A stretch of DNA of 64,000 nucleotides, from the NCBI RefSeq assembly GCF_000743575.1, contig NZ_JQGC01000033.1:124001-188000 (forward strand), read 5' to 3'. Of this stretch, positions 27,413 through 38,267 are shown piece by piece (positions within the stretch are counted from its first letter, which is position 1; every line of letters starts with the position of its first letter). A program made the translations under genes and the position numbers. This DNA is from Devosia riboflavina. Its GTDB lineage: Bacteria > Pseudomonadota > Alphaproteobacteria > Rhizobiales > Devosiaceae. The notes beneath the pieces are model-generated. The model saw nothing but the letters and a program-made list of their open reading frames with translations. It did not search any database and had not been told where the DNA came from.

Positions 27413-27745
27413 TTATTGAGTAACGAAGCCACCATCGACACAGGCCTGCAGATCGATCGTATCGAGATCGATCGTCGTCGTGGCGTTCGCGCCTTCGTTA
27501 ACTGCTGGAGCATCTGCTTCCGACGTGTCGGTTTCGCCAGAAACGTTATTAGCCTCCTCTGTTTCGTTGCCCTCGGAAAGAGCCTCAGTGCTTTCGGCCG
27601 TCGAAAGAGCATCACAGCGCTCCTGCACGGCCGGCATGTCCGCTTCGGACACAGCAACACCATTGATCGTCATGCCTTGCGCAAAGGCGGCACCGGTAAG
27701 AGCAATAGTAAGCGCAGCAACAGACAAAGCAGATTTAACGGTCAT
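27413..27745 (-). CDS. Small acidic secreted protein between urt and ure genes
   Basis: A 110-residue protein with a signal peptide (ending ALTGAAFAQG). The mature 85 residues are strongly acidic and Thr/Ser/Asn/Ala-rich (TEEANNVSGETDTSEAD), flanked by GVAVSEADMPAVQERC at the front and a C-terminal DLQACVDGGFV, giving one Cys at each end that could form a disulfide. It is the only minus-strand gene between urtE and ureD. No family is recognised. Two segments with shared IDL/VSEAD-type acidic character suggest a calcium-binding or intrinsically disordered periplasmic protein; that is inference. Confidence 0.7.
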   Translation of the reverse strand: MTVKSALSVAALTIALTGAAFAQGMTINGVAVSEADMPAVQERCDALSTAESTEALSEGNETEEANNVSGETDTSEADAPAVNEGANATTTIDLDTIDLQACVDGGFVTQ

Positions 27746-27822
27746 TTGAATAACCTCTTGAAAATTCTCTATGAAAGAGCGTTTGCTCGCCTAAATAACG
27801 AGGCGAACGCGGGATCGTTGCA

Positions 27823-28677
27823 ATGAATTTTGCGACCAGGCCGAATTTCGAGGCAATTTCGTCTGCTCCCGTGATGCAGCGCGCCAGAGGCACTGCGCGC
27901 ATCGGCACCAAGCAACGCGACGGAAAGACTTGTATCGACACGCTTTTTCAGGAGGGCTGCGGCAAGATCCGTCTGCCGCGCACGCATTCTTCTGCACTTG
28001 AAGCCGTTTTTATCAATACGGCCGGCGGCATTACCGGCGGCGATCATTTGCGCTGGGGCGCCGATATCGCCCCCGAAGGTCGGCTGGTCATCACCACCCA
28101 GGCCTGCGAACGCAGCTATCGCTCCACAGGCGACACGGCGCATGTGGAAGCCGATATCAATGTCGGCGCGGACGCACATCTCGATTGGCTTCCCCAGGAA
28201 ACCATCCTCTTCGAAGCCAGCAAGCTCGACCGGCGCCTGACGATCCGCCTCGATGAAGGCGCTACCCTTACCGCCATCGAGGCTGTCCTGCTCGGTCGCG
28301 ACGCCATGGGCGAGGAAGCGCGCGACGCACAATTCTCCGACACCTGGCGCATTTTCCGCGGTGATCGTCTGATCCATGCCGAAGCAACCCGCCTCACCGG
28401 CGATGGCAGCGAGCGCGATGGCCTTTCCCTGCTACGCGGCTGCCGTGCCTTTGCTTCTATCCTTCATGTTGCACCGAGTGCCGACAGAGCCGAACAGCTC
28501 CTCGATCGCGTTCGGGCCCTTCACCCCGCCGCCGGCCTGATCGCGGCCAGCGCCAACGGCGAGCGCCTCGTCATTCGCGCCATGGCCCGCACGGGCCTTG
28601 CCTTGCGAAAACTTCTGGTTCCAACTCTCATCGAACTGACCGGCGCCGGCTCCCTGCCGCGCCTGTGGCATCTCTAG
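27823..28677 (+). CDS. ureD: Urease accessory protein UreD
   Basis: A 284-residue protein with the UreD/UreH blocks: [14 protein letters not shown] (about 64-77), [10 protein letters not shown], and [14 protein letters not shown]. UreD binds the urease apoenzyme and, with UreF and UreG, forms the nickel-delivery complex. It starts the urease gene run, 77 bases after the divergent small secreted gene; the intervening DNA contains an imperfect hairpin (about 27776-27815). The Shine-Dalgarno is weak. Confidence 0.95.
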   Translation: MNFATRPNFEAISSAPVMQRARGTARIGTKQRDGKTCIDTLFQEGCGKIRLPRTHSSALEAVFINTAGGITGGDHLRWGADIAPEGRLVITTQACERSYRSTGDTAHVEADINVGADAHLDWLPQETILFEASKLDRRLTIRLDEGATLTAIEAVLLGRDAMGEEARDAQFSDTWRIFRGDRLIHAEATRLTGDGSERDGLSLLRGCRAFASILHVAPSADRAEQLLDRVRALHPAAGLIAASANGERLVIRAMARTGLALRKLLVPTLIELTGAGSLPRLWHL

Positions 28678-28687
28678 GAAACGGCCG

Positions 28688-28990
28688 ATGAACCTCACCC
28701 CCCGCGAAAAAGACAAGCTCCTCATCGCCATGGCCGCCATCGTCGCGCGCAAGCGTCTGGAGCGCGGCGTCAAACTCAACCACCCCGAGGCCGTGGCCCT
28801 GATCACCGATTTCGTGGTCGAAGGCGCCCGTGACGGCCGCCCGGTCTCCGAACTCATGGAAGCCGGCGCCCATGTCATCACCCGCGCCCAGGTCATGGAG
28901 GGCATCGCCGAGATGCTCCACGACGTGCAGGTCGAAGCCACTTTCCCCGACGGCACCAAGCTCGTCACCGTCCACCAGCCCATCCGCTAA
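28688..28990 (+). CDS. ureA: Urease gamma subunit
   Basis: A 100-residue structural subunit of urease with the usual start [20 protein letters not shown] and end VTVHQPIR. Length is standard. It lies 10 bases after ureD, whose stop is followed by an AGGAAACGG-type ribosome-binding region. Confidence 0.97.
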   Translation: MNLTPREKDKLLIAMAAIVARKRLERGVKLNHPEAVALITDFVVEGARDGRPVSELMEAGAHVITRAQVMEGIAEMLHDVQVEATFPDGTKLVTVHQPIR

Positions 28991-29000
28991 CGAGGCCACC

Positions 29001-29579
29001 ATGTTCAAGCGCACGCTGATCGCCCTTGCCATTCTCGCCACCGCCACCATGCCGGCCTTCGCCCATCTTGATCCCGGCGCGCATGGATCATTCGCCGCCG
29101 GCTTCAGCCACCCGCTATTCGGGCTCGATCATATCCTGGCCATGGTCGCTGTCGGCCTTTGGGCCGCGATGCAGGGCGGAAAAGCTGTCTGGATCGTCCC
29201 CGGCGCCTTTGTCGGCACCATGGCCGTGGGCTTCGCAGCCGCCATTGCCGGTGTGCCCCTGCCCTTCGTCGAGCCGGTCATTCTCGCCTCGGTGATCTTC
29301 ATCGGCATCGCCATCGCGCTCGCCCTGCCCGTCCCGACATCGGCCGTGGCCGCTATGGTCGGCTTCTTCGCCTTCTTCCATGGCCACGCCCATGGCGGCG
29401 AACTCGGAGAAGCCGGCGCCTGGGAGTTCGCTATCGGCTTCATCGCCGCAACGGCTGTCCTCCATGCCGTTGGCATTGGAGCCGGCCTCGCTCTCGGCCG
29501 CTTCGGCGGCAAGTGGCTTTCGCGCATCGCCGGTGCCGCGACCGCCCTCGGCGGCCTCTGGCTCACCTTCGGCGCGTGA
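29001..29579 (+). CDS. ureJ: HupE/UreJ family membrane protein
   Basis: A 192-residue protein with a cleavable N-terminus (ending AFAHLDPG) and about six membrane segments. It has the HupE/UreJ hallmarks [19 protein letters not shown] and a His-rich [13 protein letters not shown] loop. Members are thought to move nickel into the cell for urease or hydrogenase. Its placement between ureA and ureB supports a nickel supply role for urease. The start is ATG at 29001, 11 bases after ureA. Confidence 0.93.
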   Translation: MFKRTLIALAILATATMPAFAHLDPGAHGSFAAGFSHPLFGLDHILAMVAVGLWAAMQGGKAVWIVPGAFVGTMAVGFAAAIAGVPLPFVEPVILASVIFIGIAIALALPVPTSAVAAMVGFFAFFHGHAHGGELGEAGAWEFAIGFIAATAVLHAVGIGAGLALGRFGGKWLSRIAGAATALGGLWLTFGA

Positions 29580-29589
29580 GGCAAACGCC

Positions 29590-29895
29590 ATGATCCCGGG
29601 CCAAGTCATCCCCGCCGCAGGCACGATGGAACTCAATACCGGGCTCGAACAGCTCACCATCGAAGTCGCCAATACGGGGGACCGGCCGATCCAGGTCGGC
29701 TCCCACTACCACTTCTATGAAACCAACGCCGGCCTCAGCTTCGATCGCGAGAAAACCCGCGGCATGCGCCTCGACATCGCCGCCGGCACCGCCGTCCGCT
29801 TCGAACCCGGCCAAAGCCGCGAAGTGCGCCTTATCCCCATCGGCGGTGATCGCAAGGTCTACGGCTTCCGCCAAAAGGTCATGGGGTCGCTGTGA
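29590..29895 (+). CDS. ureB: Urease beta subunit
   Basis: A 101-residue subunit starting [16 protein letters not shown] and containing the conserved [12 protein letters not shown] and [15 protein letters not shown] blocks. Length is standard for separate UreB proteins. It lies 10 bases after ureJ. Confidence 0.97.
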   Translation: MIPGQVIPAAGTMELNTGLEQLTIEVANTGDRPIQVGSHYHFYETNAGLSFDREKTRGMRLDIAAGTAVRFEPGQSREVRLIPIGGDRKVYGFRQKVMGSL

Positions 29896-29932
29896 CCATG
29901 CGGGCACGCTTCGGCAATTCTTGGCTGACGCC

Positions 29933-29995
29933 ATGGCAATCGCGGCCAAATGGTGGTTTAACCCCCGCCACGAAGACCTGCCTTTGCCTGGATGA
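29933..29995 (+). other. Possible 20-residue coupled leader frame
   Basis: In the 96-base gap after ureB a 20-codon frame (MAIAAKWWFNPRHEDLPLPG) ends in TGA overlapping the ATG of the next gene (ATGA). The overlap geometry equals that of many real gene pairs in this window, but there is no clear Shine-Dalgarno and chance cannot be excluded. Confidence 0.25.
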
Positions 29996-30417
29996 TCATG
30001 ACTGCCGAAGCCCCGACAAAAGAAGCCCGCAATGCCGAATTCAAGCAGCGCTTCGCCGCAGTCCTGGTCGACATTCAGAAGACCGGTGCGGAAGACGGAG
30101 AGACCCTTGGGTTGATCGGTCACCTCGCCAACGATCTGGCCAAGAGCCTGCAGCAGCCGAACTGGTCCAGCGCCAAGAAGGTGATCACCCCGCAGACTTA
30201 CAACGATCTGCTGAAAGTCTTCGAGCAGCGCGGCAACGAGTACCATCGCGCCGGCAAGAGCAAGCATGCCTATTCCATTCAGGTTTTGGCCATGTCCCTG
30301 ATCGCCGGAACGATGCGCGCCGATCAACAGATGGTCGAGGGCGAAAAACTCCTCGACGCGGTCATCGACCGCTCGGTTTCGATCTATCAGTCGCTCAATC
30401 CGACCAAGCTCAACTAA
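29992..30417 (+). CDS. Hypothetical protein between ureB and ureC
   Basis: A 141-residue soluble protein, mostly helical in character, with no signal peptide or Cys. It has a Lys-rich start (TKEARNAEFKQRF), a central QQPNWSSAKKVITPQTYNDLLKVFEQRGNEYHRAGKSKHAYSI-like basic helix region, and ends SIYQSLNPTKLN. I do not recognise a family. It is fully embedded in the urease operon, between two structural subunit genes that normally adjoin each other. A role in urease assembly or a newer insertion are both possible. An alternative ATG exists two codons later. Confidence 0.72.
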   Translation: MIMTAEAPTKEARNAEFKQRFAAVLVDIQKTGAEDGETLGLIGHLANDLAKSLQQPNWSSAKKVITPQTYNDLLKVFEQRGNEYHRAGKSKHAYSIQVLAMSLIAGTMRADQQMVEGEKLLDAVIDRSVSIYQSLNPTKLN

Positions 30418-30531
30418 CCTCCTCTCACCCCCTTCATCGCAACGCGACCGCACGCACGACCCTACCGGGTCGGGCGCTTTCGCCGTTCGCCGCATCCATT
30501 CAACGCCTCTCCTGATTTCCGGAGCCTCGCC

Positions 30532-32241
<1,710 letters not shown>

Positions 32242-32275
32242 GACTTAGGCCGATTGGGAGATCGGCGACATCAAA

Positions 32276-32317
32276 CATATTGAGCGGCGCAGCAAAGCTC
32301 CTGCGCCGCTCAATATG
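32276..32317 (+). terminator. Perfect 17-bp hairpin after ureC
   Basis: Arms 32276-32292 and 32301-32317 are perfectly complementary around an 8-base loop, 34 bases after the ureC stop. There is no T-run after it, so it may end transcription weakly or protect the upstream mRNA and thereby raise subunit expression over the genes that follow. Confidence 0.6.
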
Positions 32318-32415
32318 CGTAGGCGCGTTCACTAACCATTGCGCATCTGGGCGAATTTGTTTCCTATTGCGCAAAGGCCGGAAACGGCTGTCCTGCTCAC
32401 GCAAAGGCCCCGCCC

Positions 32416-33549
32416 GTGACCCGACGCCCCTCCCCACCCCAATCAACCCTTCCATCCGACCCCATCCTTGCCCTGCGCGCAAACGAGCTCCTGGCCCGGG
32501 GCCGGCAGCTTGAGAGCCAGGGCAAGATTGCCGATGCCGCACGCGTGAGTGCCGAACTGGTCAATGTCGCGCCTGATCTCGCCGAGGCGCATCAGTTCAT
32601 GGGCAGCATGGCCATGCGTACCGGGGCCGCCGACATTGCCGCCATGAGTTTTGAGCGCGCCTTGCAGCTCAAACCGCGCTCTGCCGATCTCCATATCGCC
32701 CTCGCCCAGGCCCTGCTTGCCCTGCAGCGCCCAGCCGACGCTGCACGTATCCTCGACAAGGGGCGCACCTTGCATCCCAACGACGCTGGGATTTTTCGCG
32801 AGCTGGGCCAGGCACAACTCGATCTCGGCCAGCCCGACGCTGCGCTCAAAAGTTTCTCGCGGGCGACAAAGCTAGTCCCCAACGATCTTTATTCGCGGCA
32901 CATGGCCTCGGCCCTCGCGACGACAGGCGCGCCGAATCCCGGCTATGTCGCCGAGCTCTTTGACTCCTATGCCGGCACCTTCGATGCTCACCTGACAGGC
33001 AAGCTCGAATATCGCGTGCCCCAGGCCCTCGCCGCCGCGCTTGCCGAACACGGCCCCGTCGCCGGCCCAACCCTCGATGTCGGCTGCGGCACCGGCCTCG
33101 TCGCCACAACCCTGCCGGAAACCCTGCGCCCGATCGACGGCATCGATATCTCCGAAAAGATGATCGCCAAGGCGCAAGAGCGCGGCGTCTATCGCCACCT
33201 CCGCACCGGCGACGCCCATGCCGTTCTGGCCGACGAACCCGATTTTGCCGGTCCCTATGGTCTCATCGTCGCCGCCGACGTCTTCATCTATATCGGAGAC
33301 ATCGGCGACCTTTTCGCCAGCCTCGCTGCCCGCCTCGCCCCCGGCGGCATTCTTGCCTTTTCCATCGAATTCAACGAGGCGCAAGGCATCGCCATCCGCT
33401 CCAGCGGCCGCTTCAGCCACAGCCCCGCCTACATTCACGGTCTCGCCGCAGCCAATGACCTGAGCATCCTCGCCGAAGTTTCGCATCCCATCCGGCTCGA
33501 ACGCGAAATACCCATTCCCGGCCGCCTCTTTCTCCTCAGGCGCGGCTGA
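32416..33549 (+). CDS. TPR-containing SAM-dependent methyltransferase
   Basis: A 377-residue protein from a GTG start. Residues about 20-165 are four TPR-like helix pairs (for example ALQLKPRSADLHIALAQALL), a protein-binding module. Residues about 190-375 are a class I methyltransferase with the SAM loop LDVGCGTG near 218-225, IDGIDIS after it, and a later strand with IVAADVFIYIG. This architecture occurs widely in alphaproteobacteria. The substrate is unknown. It lies 174 bases after ureC, in the gap between structural and accessory urease genes. Confidence 0.88.
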   Translation: MTRRPSPPQSTLPSDPILALRANELLARGRQLESQGKIADAARVSAELVNVAPDLAEAHQFMGSMAMRTGAADIAAMSFERALQLKPRSADLHIALAQALLALQRPADAARILDKGRTLHPNDAGIFRELGQAQLDLGQPDAALKSFSRATKLVPNDLYSRHMASALATTGAPNPGYVAELFDSYAGTFDAHLTGKLEYRVPQALAAALAEHGPVAGPTLDVGCGTGLVATTLPETLRPIDGIDISEKMIAKAQERGVYRHLRTGDAHAVLADEPDFAGPYGLIVAADVFIYIGDIGDLFASLAARLAPGGILAFSIEFNEAQGIAIRSSGRFSHSPAYIHGLAAANDLSILAEVSHPIRLEREIPIPGRLFLLRRG

Positions 33550-33611
33550 GGCACGCATTCCTCCGCGTCAATGTTCATGATATGTTCAACTCCGACTCGG
33601 AGGAGCACATC

Positions 33612-34451
33612 ATGAACACGAAGACGGTTGCGCTGGTCACCGGCGCCAGCCGCGGTATTGGCCGCGGCATCGCCCTCGCCTTTCTCGCTCAAGGCATGAC
33701 CGTTCATGTCACCGCCCGTACGGTGACGGACGCCCAGGCCTCTGTTCATCCCCAGCAGGAAGGCTCCCTCGATGGCCTCAAGGCCGAGGCGAAGGACTTG
33801 CCCGGCGAGCTCATTGTCCACGTCTGCGATCACGCCGACGACACCCAGACCGAGGCCGCCGTCGCCGCGGCCCTGCGCCAGTCCGGCCAGATCGATATTC
33901 TCGTCAACAATGCCTGGCCCGGCTACGAAAACATGGTGGAAGGCACCGACTACACCTGGGAGCGGCCATTCTGGGAACAACCTATGTGGCGCTGGAATGC
34001 GATGATCGACGTCGCCATGCGCACCAGCTTTGTTGCCAGCCGCGCCGTCGCTCCCGGCATGGTCGCCCGAAAGACCGGCCTTATCGTCAACATCTCCTTC
34101 TGGGCAGCCCAGAAGCACCACGGCAACGCCATCTACGGCATCGCCAAGGCCGCCACCGACAAGATGGCGTCCGACTTCGCACATGAGTTGCGCCCCCACG
34201 GCGTCGCAGCCATTTCGCTGTACCCCGGCCTCGTCCGCACCGAAGCGGTGCTGCGCAACGCCGAATATTTCGACATGTCCAATTCGGAATCGCCGCAATT
34301 CGTCGGCCTCGCCATTTCGGCGCTCTGGGCCGATCCGAACCGGCTCGAAAAATCAGGCAAGGTGCATGTCACCGCCGAGCTGGCCCGCGAATACGGTTTT
34401 GCCGATATCGACGGCAAGAAAATCGTGCCCGCAAGCCTCGGAGACTTCTAG
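33612..34451 (+). CDS. Short-chain dehydrogenase/reductase, DHRS1-like
   Basis: A 279-residue NAD(P)-dependent SDR. The cofactor motif is TGASRGIG (10-17), NNAWPGY follows, and the catalytic Tyr175 and Lys179 lie in YGIAK. The insertion before the catalytic region and the PGLVRTE block resemble eukaryotic DHRS1-type enzymes. GGAGGA seven bases before the ATG at 33612 decides the start over an ATG ten codons earlier. The substrate is unknown. It sits in the urease operon with the same orientation but its own 62-base leader. Confidence 0.9.
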   Translation: MNTKTVALVTGASRGIGRGIALAFLAQGMTVHVTARTVTDAQASVHPQQEGSLDGLKAEAKDLPGELIVHVCDHADDTQTEAAVAAALRQSGQIDILVNNAWPGYENMVEGTDYTWERPFWEQPMWRWNAMIDVAMRTSFVASRAVAPGMVARKTGLIVNISFWAAQKHHGNAIYGIAKAATDKMASDFAHELRPHGVAAISLYPGLVRTEAVLRNAEYFDMSNSESPQFVGLAISALWADPNRLEKSGKVHVTAELAREYGFADIDGKKIVPASLGDF

Positions 34452-34483
34452 ATTTCATCACGCTGACACCTTGCCAGAACAAT

Positions 34484-34498
34484 CAATCACCATGATTG
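34484..34498. promoter_or_regulatory. Palindrome CAATCA-CCA-TGATTG before the MliC-type gene
   Basis: A 15-base perfect dyad in the 102-base gap between the SDR and the lysozyme-inhibitor-like gene. It may be an operator of an internal promoter; no matching regulator is known. Confidence 0.3.
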
Positions 34499-34553
34499 TG
34501 GAGACAGACTCCTGGGTGCTTCGCACTGTTTCCAACGAAATCGAGGAAAAACC

Positions 34554-34985
34554 ATGATCGATTTGAGGAGCCTTTTCGCGGGCGGCGTTCTGATGCTCGC
34601 GGCCGGTGTGGCCCTGGCTCAGGAAGCCCCGGCGCCTGCCGAAACCGCGCCGACGCCGCCGGTCCTGCCGACGGTGACGGCCACCCTGACGCTGACCCTC
34701 GACGCCACGAGCGATATCGAGCGCCGCACGGTCATCTACCAGTGCGACAATGGCGATGGTTTCCGCGCGCAATACATCAATGCCGCGCCCAATTTCCTCG
34801 CCATCGTGCCGGTGGAAGGCGAAACGCATATCTTTGCCACCACCATTTCCGCCTCTGGCGCCCGCTATGTCTCCGGCCCCTATGAATGGTGGGACACCGG
34901 TGACGAAGCGACCTTGCGTGACCTGCGCTCGGGCGAAGACGAGGCCCCCCTTGCCACCTGCCTTGCGGCCGGCAACGCACCCTAG
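34554..34985 (+). CDS. MliC/PliC-type lysozyme inhibitor, exported
   Basis: A 143-residue protein with a signal peptide (AAGVALAQ), a Pro/Ala linker (24-40), then an MliC-like domain. The domain begins IYQCDNGDGF with Cys64, has the family block SGARYVSGPYEWW and GDEATL (101-121), and ends with Cys136, which should pair with Cys64. MliC proteins block the active site of C-type lysozyme in the periplasm. No lipobox is present, so it is soluble (PliC-like). A GAGG precedes the ATG. Its position inside a urease operon is unusual; both traits fit life with an animal or protist host, but that is inference. Confidence 0.85.
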   Translation: MIDLRSLFAGGVLMLAAGVALAQEAPAPAETAPTPPVLPTVTATLTLTLDATSDIERRTVIYQCDNGDGFRAQYINAAPNFLAIVPVEGETHIFATTISASGARYVSGPYEWWDTGDEATLRDLRSGEDEAPLATCLAAGNAP

Positions 34986-34991
34986 GCTGCC

Positions 34992-35579
34992 ATGGAACCA
35001 TACACGACTGCCGAAATATTCCCGCACATCCGCGTCGTCATGGGAACGGTGGTCGGGTTGGGCATTACCCGCCTGCTCATGACTTTCGCCAATATGGTGC
35101 AGCACCCGGATCGGCGCGACCGCTCGGTCCTGCACCTGCTTTGGATGGGTTCGATCCTGCTCGAACTCGTCCTTTTCTGGTGGTGGGAACTGGCCCTGTT
35201 CCGCCTCGACACCTGGAATTTCGGCATCGTCATCTTCATCATCTTCTACGCTGTCACCCTCTTCATGATGGCGGCCCTGCTCTGCCCGGACAATATTTCC
35301 GAATACAGGGGCTATGGGGATTTCTTCCTAAAGCGCCGGCACTGGTTCTTCGGCCTCCTCGCCACAACCTTCGTGCTTGATACGCTCGACACCTTCATCA
35401 AGGGCGGCACGCATCTGTCGCGCTTCGATGCGTCCTATTTCATGCAGGTGCCGATCGGCATCATTCTCTGCATCATCGCCTGGCGCTCGACCAATCAACG
35501 TGTGCATTTGTTTGTGGTCGGGGTGCATATCGTCTACCAATTCTTCCTGATCGGACGTTTCTTCTACGTCACCCAGTGA
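34992..35579 (+). CDS. Hypothetical six-segment membrane protein
   Basis: A 195-residue protein with about six hydrophobic segments and a basic loop (RRHWFFG). The N-terminus has VVMGTVVGLGITRLLMTFA, and hydrophobic aromatic segments such as LVLFWWWELALF follow. There is no known transporter motif and I do not recognise a family. It starts six bases after the MliC-type gene and ends 18 bases before ureE, so it is co-transcribed with urease accessory genes. Confidence 0.8.
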   Translation: MEPYTTAEIFPHIRVVMGTVVGLGITRLLMTFANMVQHPDRRDRSVLHLLWMGSILLELVLFWWWELALFRLDTWNFGIVIFIIFYAVTLFMMAALLCPDNISEYRGYGDFFLKRRHWFFGLLATTFVLDTLDTFIKGGTHLSRFDASYFMQVPIGIILCIIAWRSTNQRVHLFVVGVHIVYQFFLIGRFFYVTQ

Positions 35580-35597
35580 TTCAGGGACTACCACCGC

Positions 35598-36071
35598 ATG
35601 CTTCGTGCCGTTGCCCATTTGCCCGCCCATCACGGCCGCGGCGCCGCCATCGACAGCATCACCCTCGCCCACGACGAGCGCCGCCTGCGCCGTAAGCTGC
35701 TCACCGGCAAGAACGGCACCGAGGTCCTCGTCGATTTCCCCAATACGGTGACTCTTGACCATGAAGGCGCGCTCGAGCTGGAAGATGGCCGCCTGTTCGA
35801 AATCCTCGCAGCCAAGGAAATCCTCTACGCCGTCACCGCCGACGACGCCGCGCATCTCCTGCGCCTCGCCTGGCACATCGGCAATCGCCACACCCCAGCA
35901 CAGCTTGACGCCGACCGCATCCTCATCAAGCGCGACCATGTGCTGAAAACCATGCTCGAAGGCCTCGGCGCCAAGGTCACCGACGTAACCGAGCCCTTCT
36001 TTGCCGAGCACGGCGCCTATCACAGCCACAACCACGCCGAACCGGCCCACGCCCTCCTCGCCCGCAAGTGA
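35598..36071 (+). CDS. ureE: Urease accessory protein UreE (nickel chaperone)
   Basis: A 157-residue metallochaperone. An N-terminal beta domain is followed by the nickel domain with [11 protein letters not shown] (about 94-104), [13 protein letters not shown], and a C-terminal His-rich tail [12 protein letters not shown]. The His-rich tail binds extra nickel in the family. The stop overlaps the ureF GTG start by four bases (GTGA). Confidence 0.96.
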   Translation: MLRAVAHLPAHHGRGAAIDSITLAHDERRLRRKLLTGKNGTEVLVDFPNTVTLDHEGALELEDGRLFEILAAKEILYAVTADDAAHLLRLAWHIGNRHTPAQLDADRILIKRDHVLKTMLEGLGAKVTDVTEPFFAEHGAYHSHNHAEPAHALLARK

Positions 36072-36724
36072 GCACCGATCTGCAAAAACTGCTGACCTGG
36101 CTGTCCCCCGCCTTCCCGGTGGGCGCTTTCGCCTGGTCAGCCGGCCTCGAAACCGCCATCGTCAGCCGCCTCGTGCATGATCGGAAAACCGCCGAAGACT
36201 GGATATCAGGCGCCCTGCTCCATGGCAGCCTCCGCACTGACGCCATCCTTCTAGCCCACGCGCATAGGGCGCCCCGCGCGCCGGAAAAGCTCCAGGAACT
36301 GGCTGATCTCTGCTTGGCACTGACACCGGCAAAAGAACGCCACGCCGAAACCACCATGACCGGCAATGCCTTCGCAACGGCTGGCGCCGCCTGGCCAGTT
36401 GAGCCGCCACTTGAGCTGCCCCTCCCCTGCCCCTACCCAATCGCGGTCGGCGCTCTGGCCGGCGCCCATGGCGTCGGCGCCCTCGATACGCTCGTCGCTT
36501 TCCTCACCGCCACGGTCCACAGCCAGGTGTCCGTCGCCGTGCGTCTGGTACCCATCGGCCAGACAGACGGCCTTGCCATCATGGCTGCGCAGGAGCCCAA
36601 AATCGCAAAACTGGCTGATATCTGCCAACATGCCACACTGGACGAAATCGGCAGCGTCGCCTATGGCGCCGATATCGCCCAGATGCAGCACGAAACGCTG
36701 CCCACAAGGATCTTTCGTTCATGA
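36068..36724 (+). CDS. ureF: Urease accessory protein UreF
   Basis: A 218-residue helical protein with the UreF opening [21 protein letters not shown] and the internal [10 protein letters not shown]. UreF acts as activator of UreG GTPase in the UreDFG complex. It starts with GTG inside the ureE stop and ends overlapping the next start (ATGA), so translation of three genes is coupled. Confidence 0.95.
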   Translation: MSTDLQKLLTWLSPAFPVGAFAWSAGLETAIVSRLVHDRKTAEDWISGALLHGSLRTDAILLAHAHRAPRAPEKLQELADLCLALTPAKERHAETTMTGNAFATAGAAWPVEPPLELPLPCPYPIAVGALAGAHGVGALDTLVAFLTATVHSQVSVAVRLVPIGQTDGLAIMAAQEPKIAKLADICQHATLDEIGSVAYGADIAQMQHETLPTRIFRS

Positions 36725-37152
36725 ACATGTTCATCGCGTCCATGATGTTCATCGCCCTCTTCGCCGTCTCGCTGGCCCACTTCCTCTGGTCGCTCGGACG
36801 CACCTGGCCGATCCGCAACGAAAAGCTGCTCGCCCAAACCGTCGTCGGCTTCAAGGACATCGAGCGCATGCCGCCGCGCCTCGCCTCCTTGGCTGTTTCC
36901 ATCGCCACCATCGCCGCCGGCATCTATGCCCTGGCGCTGGCCGATCATGACAGCGGCGGTACGCTGCTTGATCTCGGCGGCATTGCGCTGGCCGCCGTGT
37001 TCCTCGCCCGCGGCATTGCCGGCTACACCACCTGGTGGAAAGGCCTGACCCCGGAACCGAACTTCCGTCTCAACGATATCAGGGTCTATTCTCCGCTCTG
37101 CCTCGCCCTCGGCCTCGGCTTCCTCGCCCTCGTCGTCTTCCGTCATCTCTGA
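36721..37152 (+). CDS. DUF3995-type membrane protein
   Basis: A 143-residue protein with four hydrophobic segments. The features [19 protein letters not shown] near the start, the central FLARGIAGY and the Y-SPLCLALG end match a family annotated as DUF3995 (from memory). Similar genes follow ureF in other Hyphomicrobiales, which hints at a urease-related role such as nickel or urea passage, without proof. It overlaps ureF by four bases and is 15 bases from ureG. Confidence 0.82.
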   Translation: MNMFIASMMFIALFAVSLAHFLWSLGRTWPIRNEKLLAQTVVGFKDIERMPPRLASLAVSIATIAAGIYALALADHDSGGTLLDLGGIALAAVFLARGIAGYTTWWKGLTPEPNFRLNDIRVYSPLCLALGLGFLALVVFRHL

Positions 37153-37167
37153 TCAAGGAAACGTGCC

Positions 37168-37800
37168 ATGACCAAAAGCCTCAATGGACCGCTCCGCATC
37201 GGCATTGGCGGCCCCGTCGGGTCGGGCAAGACGACCCTTTGTGAAATGCTGCTCAAGGCCATGCGCGATCGCTATTCCATGGCCGTGGTCACCAATGACA
37301 TCTATACGCGCGAAGACGCCCTGATCCTCGCCCGCGTCCAGGCCATTTCCGAGGATCGCATCGTCGGCGTCGAAACCGGCGGCTGCCCGCATACCGCCAT
37401 CCGCGAAGACGCCTCGCTGAACCTCGCCGCCATCGACGATCTCAACCGCAAATTCCCCGATCTCGATATCGTCCTGATCGAAAGCGGCGGCGACAATCTC
37501 GCGGCCACCTTCTCCCCCGACCTCGCCGATCTCACCATCTATGTGATTTCGGTCGCCCAGGGCGAAAAGATCCCCCGCAAGGGCGGCCCCGCCATTTCCC
37601 GCTCCGACCTCTTGGTCATCACCCACACTGATCTCGCGCCCTATGTCGGCGCCAGCCTTGAAGTGATGGAAAGCGACACGCAAAAAGTGCGCGAGGGCCG
37701 GCCCTATGTCTTCACCGACCTCTTGCGCCGCGAAAGCCTCGATCAGATCATCGGCTTCATCGAAAAGCACGGCGGCTTCCAGGCCGTAGCCGCGGAATAG
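37168..37800 (+). CDS. ureG: Urease accessory GTPase UreG
   Basis: A 210-residue SIMIBI-class GTPase. The P-loop is [10 protein letters not shown] (about 11-20), the nickel site is the GGCPHTA motif (Cys-Pro-His), and the [13 protein letters not shown] switch region is intact, as is the [11 protein letters not shown] base-specificity region. It couples GTP hydrolysis to nickel insertion into UreC. The next gene starts three bases later. Confidence 0.97.
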   Translation: MTKSLNGPLRIGIGGPVGSGKTTLCEMLLKAMRDRYSMAVVTNDIYTREDALILARVQAISEDRIVGVETGGCPHTAIREDASLNLAAIDDLNRKFPDLDIVLIESGGDNLAATFSPDLADLTIYVISVAQGEKIPRKGGPAISRSDLLVITHTDLAPYVGASLEVMESDTQKVREGRPYVFTDLLRRESLDQIIGFIEKHGGFQAVAAE

Positions 37801-37802
37801 TC

Positions 37803-38267
37803 TTGGGCGACCACATCCGCCTCCGCAAGCTGCTGGACGCGCCGATCCAACTACCGACGCTCCCGGCAGGCGTCGCCATCACGCCGCTCTGGCAGGCCAA
37901 GCCAATGGCCCTCCACGCCCTCCTCCGGGCCGCCTATGTCAGTGGCGGCGGCTCGGTGCCGGATTTCGACGCCTGGTGGTGGCCGCTCGTCGAAGACGAA
38001 GAATTCGACCCCGCCCTTGTCATCATCGCCAGCGCCGGCATCGAGCCCATCGGCCTCATCCAGTGTTGGACCAGCAGCTTTGTGAAAGACCTCGTCGTCG
38101 CGCCCAATTGGCGCAACCGCGGCCTCGGCGCTTATCTTCTCAACGCCGCTTTTTCGGAATTCCATCGCCGCGGTGCCCCCCATATCGACCTCAAGGTCGA
38201 GTTGTCGAACCCTGCCGGCCAGCGCTTCTATCACCGCCACGGCATGGTGGCCGCTGGGCCAGCCTGA
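37803..38267 (+). CDS. GNAT-family N-acetyltransferase
   Basis: A 154-residue protein with a GNAT core: the acetyl-CoA loop VVAPNWRNRGLGAYLL (motif A, Q/R-x-x-G-x-G/A variant) and a C-terminal NPAGQRFYHRHGM (motif B). The acceptor substrate is unknown. The start is a TTG three bases after the ureG stop; no ATG is available before the domain. It closes the urease gene run. Confidence 0.82.
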   Translation: MGDHIRLRKLLDAPIQLPTLPAGVAITPLWQAKPMALHALLRAAYVSGGGSVPDFDAWWWPLVEDEEFDPALVIIASAGIEPIGLIQCWTSSFVKDLVVAPNWRNRGLGAYLLNAAFSEFHRRGAPHIDLKVELSNPAGQRFYHRHGMVAAGPA

